Shown here: positions 7,037 to 13,390 of the stretch, in pieces | Layout of the letters: every line of letters begins with the position of its first letter | Numbering within the stretch: the first letter of the stretch is position 1 | NCBI GenBank assembly: GCA_025935655.1 | Contig: JAICUV010000052.1 | Location: 1 to 15,947 of the forward strand | Source of the DNA: Chloroflexota bacterium | Lineage (GTDB): Bacteria; Chloroflexota; Limnocylindria; Limnocylindrales; CSP1-4 | DNA: 15,947 nucleotides | Direction: 5' to 3' | Notes under the pieces: model-generated | Database searches by the model: none | The model's input: the letters and a program-made list of their open reading frames with translations, nothing else | What the model was told of the DNA's origin: nothing | Made by a program: the position numbers and the translations under genes

Positions 7037-8290
7037 GTGAGCACATCCCTGTGGCACGGCTTCGCCGACATGCACGTCGTCAAGGACGCGGAGCTCGTGC
7101 TCCGCGAGGGCGAGGGGGTGTGGGTCACCGACGTCGAGGGGCGGCGCTACCTCGATTCGACCGCGTCGCTCTGGTACTGCAACGTCGGCTACGGCCGCGG
7201 CGCGATCGCGGACGCGGTGGCGGAGCAGCTGCGGCGGCTCGCCGCGTACTCCTCGTTCGGTCCGTACACCTCGGAGCCGACCGTCCAGCTCGCGGCGCGG
7301 ATCGCGGCGATGGCCCCGATGCCCGATGCCGCGGTCTTCTTCGCGTCGGGTGGGTCCGAGGCGATCGAGACCGCGGGCAAGCTCGCGCGGCGGTACTGGG
7401 ACGTGCTTGGCCAGCCCGAGAAGCAGCTGCTCGTCTCGCGCGAGCACAGCTACCACGGCATGGCGGCGCTCGGTACCTCGCTCGCGGGCATCCCGCTCAA
7501 CAAGGCGGGCTACGGGACGCTCGTCGAGGGAATCGTGACGGTGGGCGCGCACGACCTGGATGCCGTGGAGACGCTGTTCGCCGCGCGGGCGCCGGAGATC
7601 GCCGCGTTCGTCGCCGAACCGGTCATCGGCGCCGGCGGTGTGATCCCGCCCCAGGACGGCTACTTCGCGGGCCTCCAGCAGCTGTGCCGCCAGTTCGACG
7701 TGCTCCTCGTGGCCGACGAGGTCATCACGGGCTTCGGCCGCACCGGCGCCTGGTGGGGGAGCGAGCGCTACGGGATCCGGCCCGACCTGATCACGTTCGC
7801 GAAGGGCGTCACGTCGGGCTACGTGCCGCTCGGCGGCGTGATCGCCGGGCCGCGCGTGCGCGCGCCCTTCTGGGACGACCCGTTGCCGGGCGCGATCTTC
7901 CGCCACGGCTACACGTACTCCGGGCATGCGGCCGCCTGCGCCGCCGCGATGGCCAACCTCGACATCCTCGAGAGCGAGGACCTCGTCGCGCGCGTCCGGA
8001 CCCTCGAGCCGGTGCTCGCGACGGCGCTGGGTGCGCTCGCGTCGTCGCCGCTCGTGGGGGAGGTGCGGACCGTCGGGCTCACGGGCGCCGTGGAGCTCTC
8101 TGCCGAGGCCCGGGCCGCGAACCCGGGCGCGCTCGAGGCCGTGGTCGCCGCGGCCCGCCGCCACGGCATCCTCACCCGCTCGATCCGCGGGGTTGCGATC
8201 CAGGTCTCGCCCGCGTTCGTCATCACCGAGGACGAGATCACGCTGCTCGCGGAGGGCCTCGGAGCGGCGCTCCGCGAGGTCGCCTCCTGA
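7037..8290 (+). CDS. Class III PLP-dependent aminotransferase
   Basis: This 417-residue protein is a full-length fold-type I, class III aminotransferase. Visible marks are DVEGRRYLDSTASLWYCNVGYG near the N-terminus, the phosphate-binding SGGSEA (104-109), REHSYHGM (135-142), the cofactor-contacting Asp227 in VADEVITGFGRTG, and the Schiff-base Lys256 in TFAKGVTSGYVPLGG. The RHGYTYSGHAAACAAA stretch is typical of omega-amino acid or diamine:pyruvate transaminases. It probably moves an amino group from an omega-amino acid or amine to pyruvate or 2-oxoglutarate in the cytoplasm; the substrate cannot be read from the sequence. GTG 7037 is chosen because GAGGA lies 8 bases upstream and the family homology begins there; an earlier GTG at 6932 would add 35 unfamiliar residues. 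No metabolic partner lies next to it. Confidence 0.93.
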   Translation: MSTSLWHGFADMHVVKDAELVLREGEGVWVTDVEGRRYLDSTASLWYCNVGYGRGAIADAVAEQLRRLAAYSSFGPYTSEPTVQLAARIAAMAPMPDAAVFFASGGSEAIETAGKLARRYWDVLGQPEKQLLVSREHSYHGMAALGTSLAGIPLNKAGYGTLVEGIVTVGAHDLDAVETLFAARAPEIAAFVAEPVIGAGGVIPPQDGYFAGLQQLCRQFDVLLVADEVITGFGRTGAWWGSERYGIRPDLITFAKGVTSGYVPLGGVIAGPRVRAPFWDDPLPGAIFRHGYTYSGHAAACAAAMANLDILESEDLVARVRTLEPVLATALGALASSPLVGEVRTVGLTGAVELSAEARAANPGALEAVVAAARRHGILTRSIRGVAIQVSPAFVITEDEITLLAEGLGAALREVAS

Positions 8291-8326
8291 GCCGTTCCGC
8301 GGCGTCGGCATAGTCCGGTACGCGGC

Positions 8327-8360
8327 GGCCGACCGTCGGCCCGACAACGGGGTTCGTCGG
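8327..8360. terminator. Possible bidirectional terminator hairpins between convergent genes
   Basis: In the 98-bp gap between the converging aminotransferase and XRE genes there are two inverted repeats. GGCCGAC/GTCGGCC (8327-8333 and 8335-8341) flank one base. Bases 8341-8360 form an 8-bp stem with one bulged C (8355) and a GGG loop. The two share C8341, so they may compete. There is no T-run on either side, so this is not a classic intrinsic terminator. Confidence 0.35.
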
Positions 8361-8388
8361 AGCCACTGCTCGCGTCGGTCGAGCGGAT

Positions 8389-9069
8389 TCACTGTCGCGA
8401 TGGTGGGCATCGGCAGGGGCCGCCGCGCTCGAGCCAGCCCGTCATCGCGACCGGGTGGCCCGGGAAGGTCGCCTGCAGCAACGCCCGGTTGTCTGTGAGA
8501 CGACTGGCGACGGACGTGGCATCGAGGCCGATGACGAGGGTCGCGACGCGCCTCGGTCGCCAGCCGAGCGTGTCGAAGACCTGCCCGGCGACGGCCGTGT
8601 ACACCGCGATTTGCCGCTGCAGGCCACCGACGTCGGGGATGTCGCCCTTGATCTCGCTGATCAGCCCGTCCGCACCGCGGACCGCAACCAGGTCCAGCCA
8701 CCCGCGTGGCGCAGGGCGCCCGAAGGGCACCTCCGTCCGGACGGTCCACCCGAGGCGCTCGAGCCGGCGCATCGCGTAGCCCGCCAGCCTTGCGTGCACC
8801 GGATCGCGCTGCCGTCGCCGGTCATCGAAGGCCCGGTCCTCGATCTCGATCGAGCCACGCAGCCCGAGCGCAGCGAGGATGCGGCTGACCACGACGATGT
8901 CCGGTTCGGTGCGCCGCGCAAGCTCGAGTCGTGCGACCTGCGACTGCGACGTGCGGGCGCGATCCGCGAGCTCGGCCTGCGTCCATCCCGCCAGCGCGCG
9001 CGCTTCCTTGATCAGTCTCCCCAGCGCGGTGGGGAGCAGGGGGTCGTCGAGACGCAGCGTCCTGTGCAC
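8389..9069 (-). CDS. XRE-family helix-turn-helix protein fused to a PD-(D/E)XK nuclease-like domain
   Basis: This 226-residue protein starts at GTG. Residues 13-70 are an XRE/Cro-type helix-turn-helix (IKEARALAGWTQAELADRARTSQSQVARLE). Residues 90-200 look like a PD-(D/E)XK core: Glu113, Asp126 in GWLDLVAV, Glu139-x-Lys141 in LISEIKGD, then Gln153-x-x-x-Tyr157 (QIAVY), which fits the QhxxY motif of RecB-like nucleases. The possible metal-binding residues are all present, so it may be an active nuclease. It may instead be a regulator with a structural nuclease fold. It stands alone, convergent with the aminotransferase gene and divergent from the cox operon across 527 bp. Codon use is less GC-extreme than in the cox genes. 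The helix-turn-helix is firm; the nuclease fold is a motif-level inference. Confidence 0.8.
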   Translation of the reverse strand: MHRTLRLDDPLLPTALGRLIKEARALAGWTQAELADRARTSQSQVARLELARRTEPDIVVVSRILAALGLRGSIEIEDRAFDDRRRQRDPVHARLAGYAMRRLERLGWTVRTEVPFGRPAPRGWLDLVAVRGADGLISEIKGDIPDVGGLQRQIAVYTAVAGQVFDTLGWRPRRVATLVIGLDATSVASRLTDNRALLQATFPGHPVAMTGWLERGGPCRCPPSRQ

Positions 9070-9075
9070 GACACG

Positions 9076-9081
9076 GTTGTA
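9076..9081 (-). promoter_or_regulatory. Weak putative -10 element of the XRE-nuclease gene
   Basis: TACAAC on the minus strand is six bases before GTG 9069. The last base departs from TANNNT, but the position matches the other likely leaderless starts here. Confidence 0.22.
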
Positions 9082-9223
9082 CGCCGGGCGCCTTGGCTGC
9101 CACGTATCCGCGTCCGCAAGTCACCTGGGACTCGCCAGCGACTGAGGCGTGCGGCGCTGCGTCGTCAAACCCGACCTTCGCGACGCGATCGTACGGGGCC
9201 CTGTGCAACGCAAGTCTGACGTG

Positions 9224-9301
9224 ACTCGGGGGGAGGGCTGGGCGGGACTCGGGGGAAGGAATCGGGCGGAGCACTCGGGGGGACGTGGGGGACTCGGGGG
9301 G
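9224..9301 (+). repeat. G-rich degenerate direct repeat with G-quadruplex potential
   Basis: The unit ACTCGGGGG(G) occurs four times, starting at 9224, 9247, 9273 and 9292 (spacing 23, 26 and 19 bases). Between copies there are more G runs. G runs at 9228-9233, 9235-9237, 9240-9242 and 9244-9246 have loops of 1-2 bases and satisfy the canonical intramolecular G-quadruplex pattern. The irregular spacing excludes a CRISPR array. Confidence 0.75.
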
Positions 9302-9461
9302 TGAGGACGCACGGGCCCGGCCCCGGTGACCTCGGAGCCGCGCCTGTCGCAACCGTGCGGAAACCGGGTTGCAGCGAGCGCGCCGCGATGCCACCATCCG
9401 CACACCGCGGACCCGATGCGCGGCCGCCGCCAGGTCGTCCGAGCCCGGGCAGCCTTGGCAA

Positions 9462-9477
9462 CCCGCGGAGCCGCGGG
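9462..9477. repeat. Palindrome in the cox upstream region
   Basis: CCCGCGG and CCGCGGG flank the two bases AG: a perfect 7-bp inverted repeat. It could be an operator half-site pair or a small hairpin; it lies about 120 bases before coxS. Confidence 0.45.
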
Positions 9478-9493
9478 CATTCCCACCCCACGG

Positions 9494-9580
9494 ACCGGCC
9501 GTCGCGCCGGTGAGGGACATCGAGCACACCACCCATCCCAGACCCCGGTCGGGAGATCGGGGCGACACCGATGATCGGTG
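9494..9580 (+). promoter_or_regulatory. Structured leader of the cox operon: three consecutive short stems
   Basis: Three stems can form in a transcript: ACCGGC/GCCGGT at 9494-9499 and 9506-9511 (6-base loop), CCCCG/CGGGG at 9543-9547 and 9558-9562 (10-base loop), and CACCGA/TCGGTG at 9566-9571 and 9575-9580 (loop TGA). The last ends one base before the ribosome binding site. This may be a regulatory leader; I recognise no known riboswitch class. Confidence 0.35.
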
Positions 9581-9581
9581 G

Positions 9582-9589
9582 AAGGAGGT
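9582..9589 (+). promoter_or_regulatory. Perfect Shine-Dalgarno sequence of coxS
   Basis: AAGGAGGT matches the full anti-Shine-Dalgarno core, 7 bases before GTG 9597. It fixes the start of coxS and predicts strong translation. Confidence 0.8.
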
Positions 9590-9596
9590 CGTCCTG

Positions 9597-10094
9597 GTGG
9601 CCGAGCTGCATGTCGCGCTCGAGGTGAACGGGGAGCCGAGGGAGGTGGACGTCGAGCCGCGACGCCTCCTCGTCGAGCTCCTCCGGGAGGACCTCAACCT
9701 CACGGGAACCCACGTCGGCTGCGACACGAGCCAGTGCGGCGCGTGCACGGTCCACGTGGACGGCAGGGCGGTGAAGAGCTGCACGATGCTCGCCGGCCAG
9801 GCCGACGGCACCAGCGTCACCACGATCGAGGGCCTGAGCGACGGGATCAACCTCCACCCGCTCCAGCAGGGCTTCTGGGAGAAGCACGGCCTCCAGTGCG
9901 GGTTCTGCACCCCCGGGATGATCATGGCCGCGGCCGACCTCCTGCGGCGCGACCATGACCCCAGCGACACCGAGATCAGGCACGCGATCGAGGGCAACAT
10001 CTGCCGCTGCACCGGCTACCACAACATCGTGCTCGCGGTCCGCGAGGCGGCCCGCATCATGCGTGACGGGGCAACGCCCGCCGCGACGGCCTGA
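9597..10094 (+). CDS. coxS: 2Fe-2S small subunit of a form II CO-dehydrogenase-like molybdenum hydroxylase
   Basis: This 165-residue protein has the usual family length and both iron-sulfur sites. The N-terminal plant-type cluster uses Cys42, Cys47, Cys50 and Cys62 (GCDTSQCGAC, then SC). The C-terminal helical-domain cluster uses Cys101, Cys104, Cys136 and Cys138 (CGFC and CRC). It passes electrons from the molybdenum centre of CoxL to the FAD of CoxM in a cytoplasmic or membrane-attached heterotrimer. The GTG start is fixed by the perfect ribosome binding site. Its stop TGA overlaps the start of the coxL ribosome binding site, so the genes are tightly linked. Gene order S-L-M is that of form II operons. 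Third positions are almost all G or C, as in coxL. Confidence 0.95.
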   Translation: MAELHVALEVNGEPREVDVEPRRLLVELLREDLNLTGTHVGCDTSQCGACTVHVDGRAVKSCTMLAGQADGTSVTTIEGLSDGINLHPLQQGFWEKHGLQCGFCTPGMIMAAADLLRRDHDPSDTEIRHAIEGNICRCTGYHNIVLAVREAARIMRDGATPAATA

Positions 10095-10105
10095 GGAGGA
10101 TCGAC

Positions 10106-12508
10106 GTGGTCGCAGACGTCCTCGGCGCCCCGGTCAAGCGGGTCGAAGACCCCAAGTTCATCACCGGCAAGGGCCGCTACCTCGACGACATCAAGCTCCC
10201 CGGGATGGCTCACATCGCCATCCTGCGCAGCCCCTACGCGCACGCCAACATCCGCTCGATCGACACGAGCGCGGCCGCGACGGCGCCCGGCGTCATCGCG
10301 GTCATCACGGGCGCGGACATCCCCTACAACGCGCTCCCGATGGCCTGGCCCGCGGGTGGCTCCTCGGGCGTCCAGAACAACGTCAGCACGCCCAACGTCC
10401 TGGCCAGGGACGCGGTCAAGTGGACGGGCGAGGGCGTGGCCGCGGTCGTCGCCGAGACACCCGCCCAGGCGCAGGACGCCCTCGAGCTGATCACGGTCGA
10501 CTGGGAGCCGCTGCCCGCGGTCGTCGACGCCGAGAAGGCGACCCAGCCGGGCGCGCCGCAGCTCCACGAGAACGCGCCCAACAACGTCGTGTTCGAGTGG
10601 AACGTGGGCGACAAGGCGGGCACGGACGCCGCCTTCGAGCACGCCGAGGTCGTGCTCCACCAGCGGCTGGTGAACAACCGTCTCGTCCCGAACCCGATGG
10701 AGGTGCGGGGCGACATCGGCCTGTACAACCCGGGCACGGACGAGTACACGATCTGGATGTCCAGCCAGACGCCGCACATCCAGCGGCTGCTGCTGACCGC
10801 CTTCGTGACCGGGATCCCGGAGCACAAGGTCCGGGTCATCAGCCCGGACGTCGGCGGCGCGTTCGGCTCCAAGATCTTCTGCTACGCGGACATGGCGCTC
10901 GTGATGTTCGCGAGCAAGCTCGTGGGCGGCCGGCCGGTCAAGTGGGTGGAGAGCCGGCGCGAGAGCTTCGGCAGCACCATCCACGGCCGGGACCACATCA
11001 CGTACGTGGACATCGCCGCCAACAAGCGGGGCGAGGTCCAGGGCCTGCGCGTCAAGACGTTCGCCAACCTGGGCGGCCGCCTGTCGACGATCGGCCCGGG
11101 CATCCCCACGACGCTCTACGCCCGGATCCTGTCCGGCCCGTACAAGCTGCCCAACGTCTACGCCGAGGTGACCGGCGTGTACACGAACACGACGTTCGTG
11201 GACGCCTACCGCGGCGCGGGCCGCCCGGAGGCGACCTACGTCATCGAACGCTCCATGGACCTCGTCGCGGACGAGCTGGGGATCGACCCGGCGGAGGTCC
11301 GCCGGCGCAACTTCCTGCCGCCCGACAGCTTCCCGTACGACAACCCGTCCGGGCTGCTCACCGCGGTCAACGGCTCCAAGCTGTACATCGACTCCGGCAA
11401 CTACGAGCCGGCGATGGACAAGGCGCTCGCGATGGCGGGCTACGGCGACCTCGCCGCGAAGAAGGCCGAGGCCAAGGGCCGCGGCAAGCTCCTCGGCCTC
11501 GGACTCTCGACGTACATCGAGGTCTGCGGCGTCGCGCCCTCCAAGTGGATCGGCGCCGTCGGCGAGGGCTGGGGCGCCGCGATGTGGGAGTCGTCCAACA
11601 TCCGCGTCCACCTGACCGGCAAGGTCGTCGTGACGATGGGCACCCAGAGCCACGGCCAGGGCCACGAGACGACGTACGCGCAGATCATCAGCCACGAGCT
11701 GGGCGTGCCGATGGAGGACATCGTCGTCCAGCACTCGGACACCCAGGGCACGCCGTTCGGGTACGGCTCGTACGGCTCCCGGACGTCCAACGTGGGCACG
11801 GGCGCCGCCCTCAAGGCGGCGGCCAAGATCCGCGAGAAGGCGAGGCGCTACGCGGCGCACATGCTCGAGGCCAACCCGGAGGACATCGAGGTCGACGGCG
11901 CCCAGTACCGGGTCAAGGGCTCGCCGGACAAGGTGAAGACCATCCAGGAGATCGCGTTCGCGCTCGACCTGGCGTTCGACACCCCCGAGGGCATGGAGCC
12001 GTACCTCGACGAGACCGCCTACCACGACACCCCGAACTGCACGTTCCCGTTCGGCACCCACATCGCGATCGTGGAGATCGACGAGGAGACCGGCCACGTG
12101 GACCTCGTCCGCTACGTGGCGGTCGACGACGTGGGCAAGAAGATCAACCCGATGATCGTGGACGGCCAGCTCCACGGCGGCATCGCGCAGGGCGTCGGCC
12201 AGGCACTGTGGGAGAACGCGGTCTACGGCGAGGACGGACAGCTGCTGTCCGGGTCGCTGCTCGACTACGCGCTGCCGCGCGCGTCGTGGCTGCCGGCGTT
12301 CGAGCTGGACGAGACCGTGACCCCGAGCCCGGTCAACCCGCTCGGCGTCAAGGGGGTCGGCGAGGCCGGCTGCATCGCAAGCACGGCGGCGGTGGCCAAC
12401 GCGGTCATCGACGCGCTGAGCCCGCTCGGCATCCGCCACCTCGACATGCCGTACACCGCACAGAAGGTCTGGGGCGCCATCCAGGGCGCGAAGGGAGGCC
12501 GGGCATGA
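10106..12508 (+). CDS. coxL: Form II CoxL-like molybdenum hydroxylase large subunit
   Basis: This 800-residue protein has the full length of a xanthine-oxidase-family catalytic subunit. It begins GAPVKRVEDPKFITGKGRYLDD, the usual N-terminal domain. It carries the molybdopterin-binding stretches GGAFGSK and GTQSHGQGHETT, and the catalytic Glu753 in GVGEAGC. The active-site loop is AYRGAGR (residues 367-373). True aerobic CO dehydrogenases (form I) have AYxCSFR, whose Cys binds copper next to molybdenum. Here that Cys is absent, so CO oxidation is doubtful and another aldehyde, heterocycle or carboxylic substrate is likely. GTG 10106 has AGGAGG six bases upstream. The stop overlaps coxM (ATGA). 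The MoeA-like gene downstream probably helps supply its cofactor. Confidence 0.95.
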   Translation: MVADVLGAPVKRVEDPKFITGKGRYLDDIKLPGMAHIAILRSPYAHANIRSIDTSAAATAPGVIAVITGADIPYNALPMAWPAGGSSGVQNNVSTPNVLARDAVKWTGEGVAAVVAETPAQAQDALELITVDWEPLPAVVDAEKATQPGAPQLHENAPNNVVFEWNVGDKAGTDAAFEHAEVVLHQRLVNNRLVPNPMEVRGDIGLYNPGTDEYTIWMSSQTPHIQRLLLTAFVTGIPEHKVRVISPDVGGAFGSKIFCYADMALVMFASKLVGGRPVKWVESRRESFGSTIHGRDHITYVDIAANKRGEVQGLRVKTFANLGGRLSTIGPGIPTTLYARILSGPYKLPNVYAEVTGVYTNTTFVDAYRGAGRPEATYVIERSMDLVADELGIDPAEVRRRNFLPPDSFPYDNPSGLLTAVNGSKLYIDSGNYEPAMDKALAMAGYGDLAAKKAEAKGRGKLLGLGLSTYIEVCGVAPSKWIGAVGEGWGAAMWESSNIRVHLTGKVVVTMGTQSHGQGHETTYAQIISHELGVPMEDIVVQHSDTQGTPFGYGSYGSRTSNVGTGAALKAAAKIREKARRYAAHMLEANPEDIEVDGAQYRVKGSPDKVKTIQEIAFALDLAFDTPEGMEPYLDETAYHDTPNCTFPFGTHIAIVEIDEETGHVDLVRYVAVDDVGKKINPMIVDGQLHGGIAQGVGQALWENAVYGEDGQLLSGSLLDYALPRASWLPAFELDETVTPSPVNPLGVKGVGEAGCIASTAAVANAVIDALSPLGIRHLDMPYTAQKVWGAIQGAKGGRA

Positions 12509-13368
12509 GCATCCCGTCGTCGTTCGCGTACGCGCGGGCGGGCAGCGTCGAGGAGGCGCTGCGCATCCTGGCCTCGGACGACGGGGCGAAGGTCATCGCG
12601 GGCGGCCAGAGCCTGCTGCCGCTGATGAAGCTGCGCCTCGCATCCGCGGAGACGCTCGTGGACATCGGTCGGCTCGGCGAGCTCAAGGGGATCAGCAAGC
12701 TCGAGGACGGACGGCTGTCCATCGGCGCGCTGACCACCTACGCGGAGCTCATGGACTCGCCGGCCATCCACTACGGCGTCTTCCGGGACGCGCTCCCGTC
12801 GATCGGCGACGTCCAGGTCCGCAACCGCGGGACCGTGGGCGGGGCGGTCGCCCACGCCGACCCGGCCTCGGACCTGCCCGCGGCGCTCCTGGCGCTCGGC
12901 GCGGAGCTCGTGCTGCAGTCGGCGTCCGGCACCCGGACGGTCCCGGCGGACGGCTTCTTCGAGGGCCCGTTCCAGACCGGCGCGCGCCACGACGAGCTGC
13001 TCACCCCGGTGATCCTGCCCGCCCCGCGGGACAACGCCGGCTCGGCGTACGTCTCGCTCGAGCAGCCGGCGTCGGGGTACGCGCTCGTCGGGGTGGCCGC
13101 GGTCCTGATCCTGGGAGCCGGCGATGTCGTGGAGTACGCCGGGATCGGGATCACCGGCGTGTCCGAGCACCCGTACCGCGCGAGCGAGGTCGAGGCCGCC
13201 CTCGTGGGCACGAACGCGTCGGCGGACGTGATCGCGTCCGCGGCGGCCAACGCCGTCGCCGGCCGGCCGGTGAACTCGGACATCCACGCGAACGGCGAGT
13301 ACCGGGCCGCGATGGCGGTCGTGTACACGCGCCGAGCGATCGCGGCGGCGCTGGCCCGGCTGGCCTGA
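12505..13368 (+). CDS. coxM: FAD-binding medium subunit of the form II CO-dehydrogenase-like enzyme
   Basis: This 287-residue protein has normal family length. It shows the two FAD-binding motifs of the family: AGGQSLLPLMKLR (32-44) and RNRGTVGGAVAHADPASDLP (107-125). The C-terminal CO-dehydrogenase flavoprotein domain follows (about 180-287, including NGEYRAAMAVVYTRRA). It accepts electrons from CoxS and hands them to a quinone or other acceptor. The ATG overlaps the coxL stop (ATGA), and GGGAGG lies six bases upstream, within the end of coxL. This overlap predicts coupled translation and a fixed ratio of subunits. Confidence 0.95.
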   Translation: MSIPSSFAYARAGSVEEALRILASDDGAKVIAGGQSLLPLMKLRLASAETLVDIGRLGELKGISKLEDGRLSIGALTTYAELMDSPAIHYGVFRDALPSIGDVQVRNRGTVGGAVAHADPASDLPAALLALGAELVLQSASGTRTVPADGFFEGPFQTGARHDELLTPVILPAPRDNAGSAYVSLEQPASGYALVGVAAVLILGAGDVVEYAGIGITGVSEHPYRASEVEAALVGTNASADVIASAAANAVAGRPVNSDIHANGEYRAAMAVVYTRRAIAAALARLA

Positions 13369-13390
13369 CGTCAGCGGCGCGGACAGGCGG

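Larger units (their letters stand above)
9070..9596. other. Non-coding stretch between the divergent XRE-nuclease gene and the cox operon
   Basis: These 527 bp contain no convincing gene. Open frames on both strands have low-complexity Pro/Arg-rich products and no start signals. The stretch holds, in order, a weak -10 for the XRE gene, a G-rich direct repeat, a palindrome, three further short inverted repeats and the strong ribosome binding site of coxS. No clear sigma-70 promoter for the cox operon was found. Confidence 0.6.

Noticed and set aside
9224..9301. Repeat array considered as a CRISPR
   Set aside because: Units are about 10 bases, spacing is irregular at 19-26 bases, spacers are G-rich and related, and no cas gene is present.
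9301..9596. Open frames between the XRE gene and coxS, including an upstream extension of coxS to 9369
   Set aside because: Products are Pro/Arg-rich and unfamiliar. The perfect ribosome binding site at 9582-9589 places the coxS start at GTG 9597.
9121..10022. Minus-strand frames through the G-rich repeat and coxS
   Set aside because: The Pro-rich products come from translating the C-rich complement of the repeat, and coxS occupies the other strand.
10016..12439. 807-residue open frame antisense to coxL
   Set aside because: Product is a low-complexity Arg/Val/Asp/His-rich chain with no motif; coxL on the other strand has full-length homology. Long antisense frames are expected in very GC-rich genes.
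10106..12508. Calling the large subunit a true aerobic CO dehydrogenase
   Set aside because: The loop is AYRGAGR, without the Cys that binds copper in form I enzymes.
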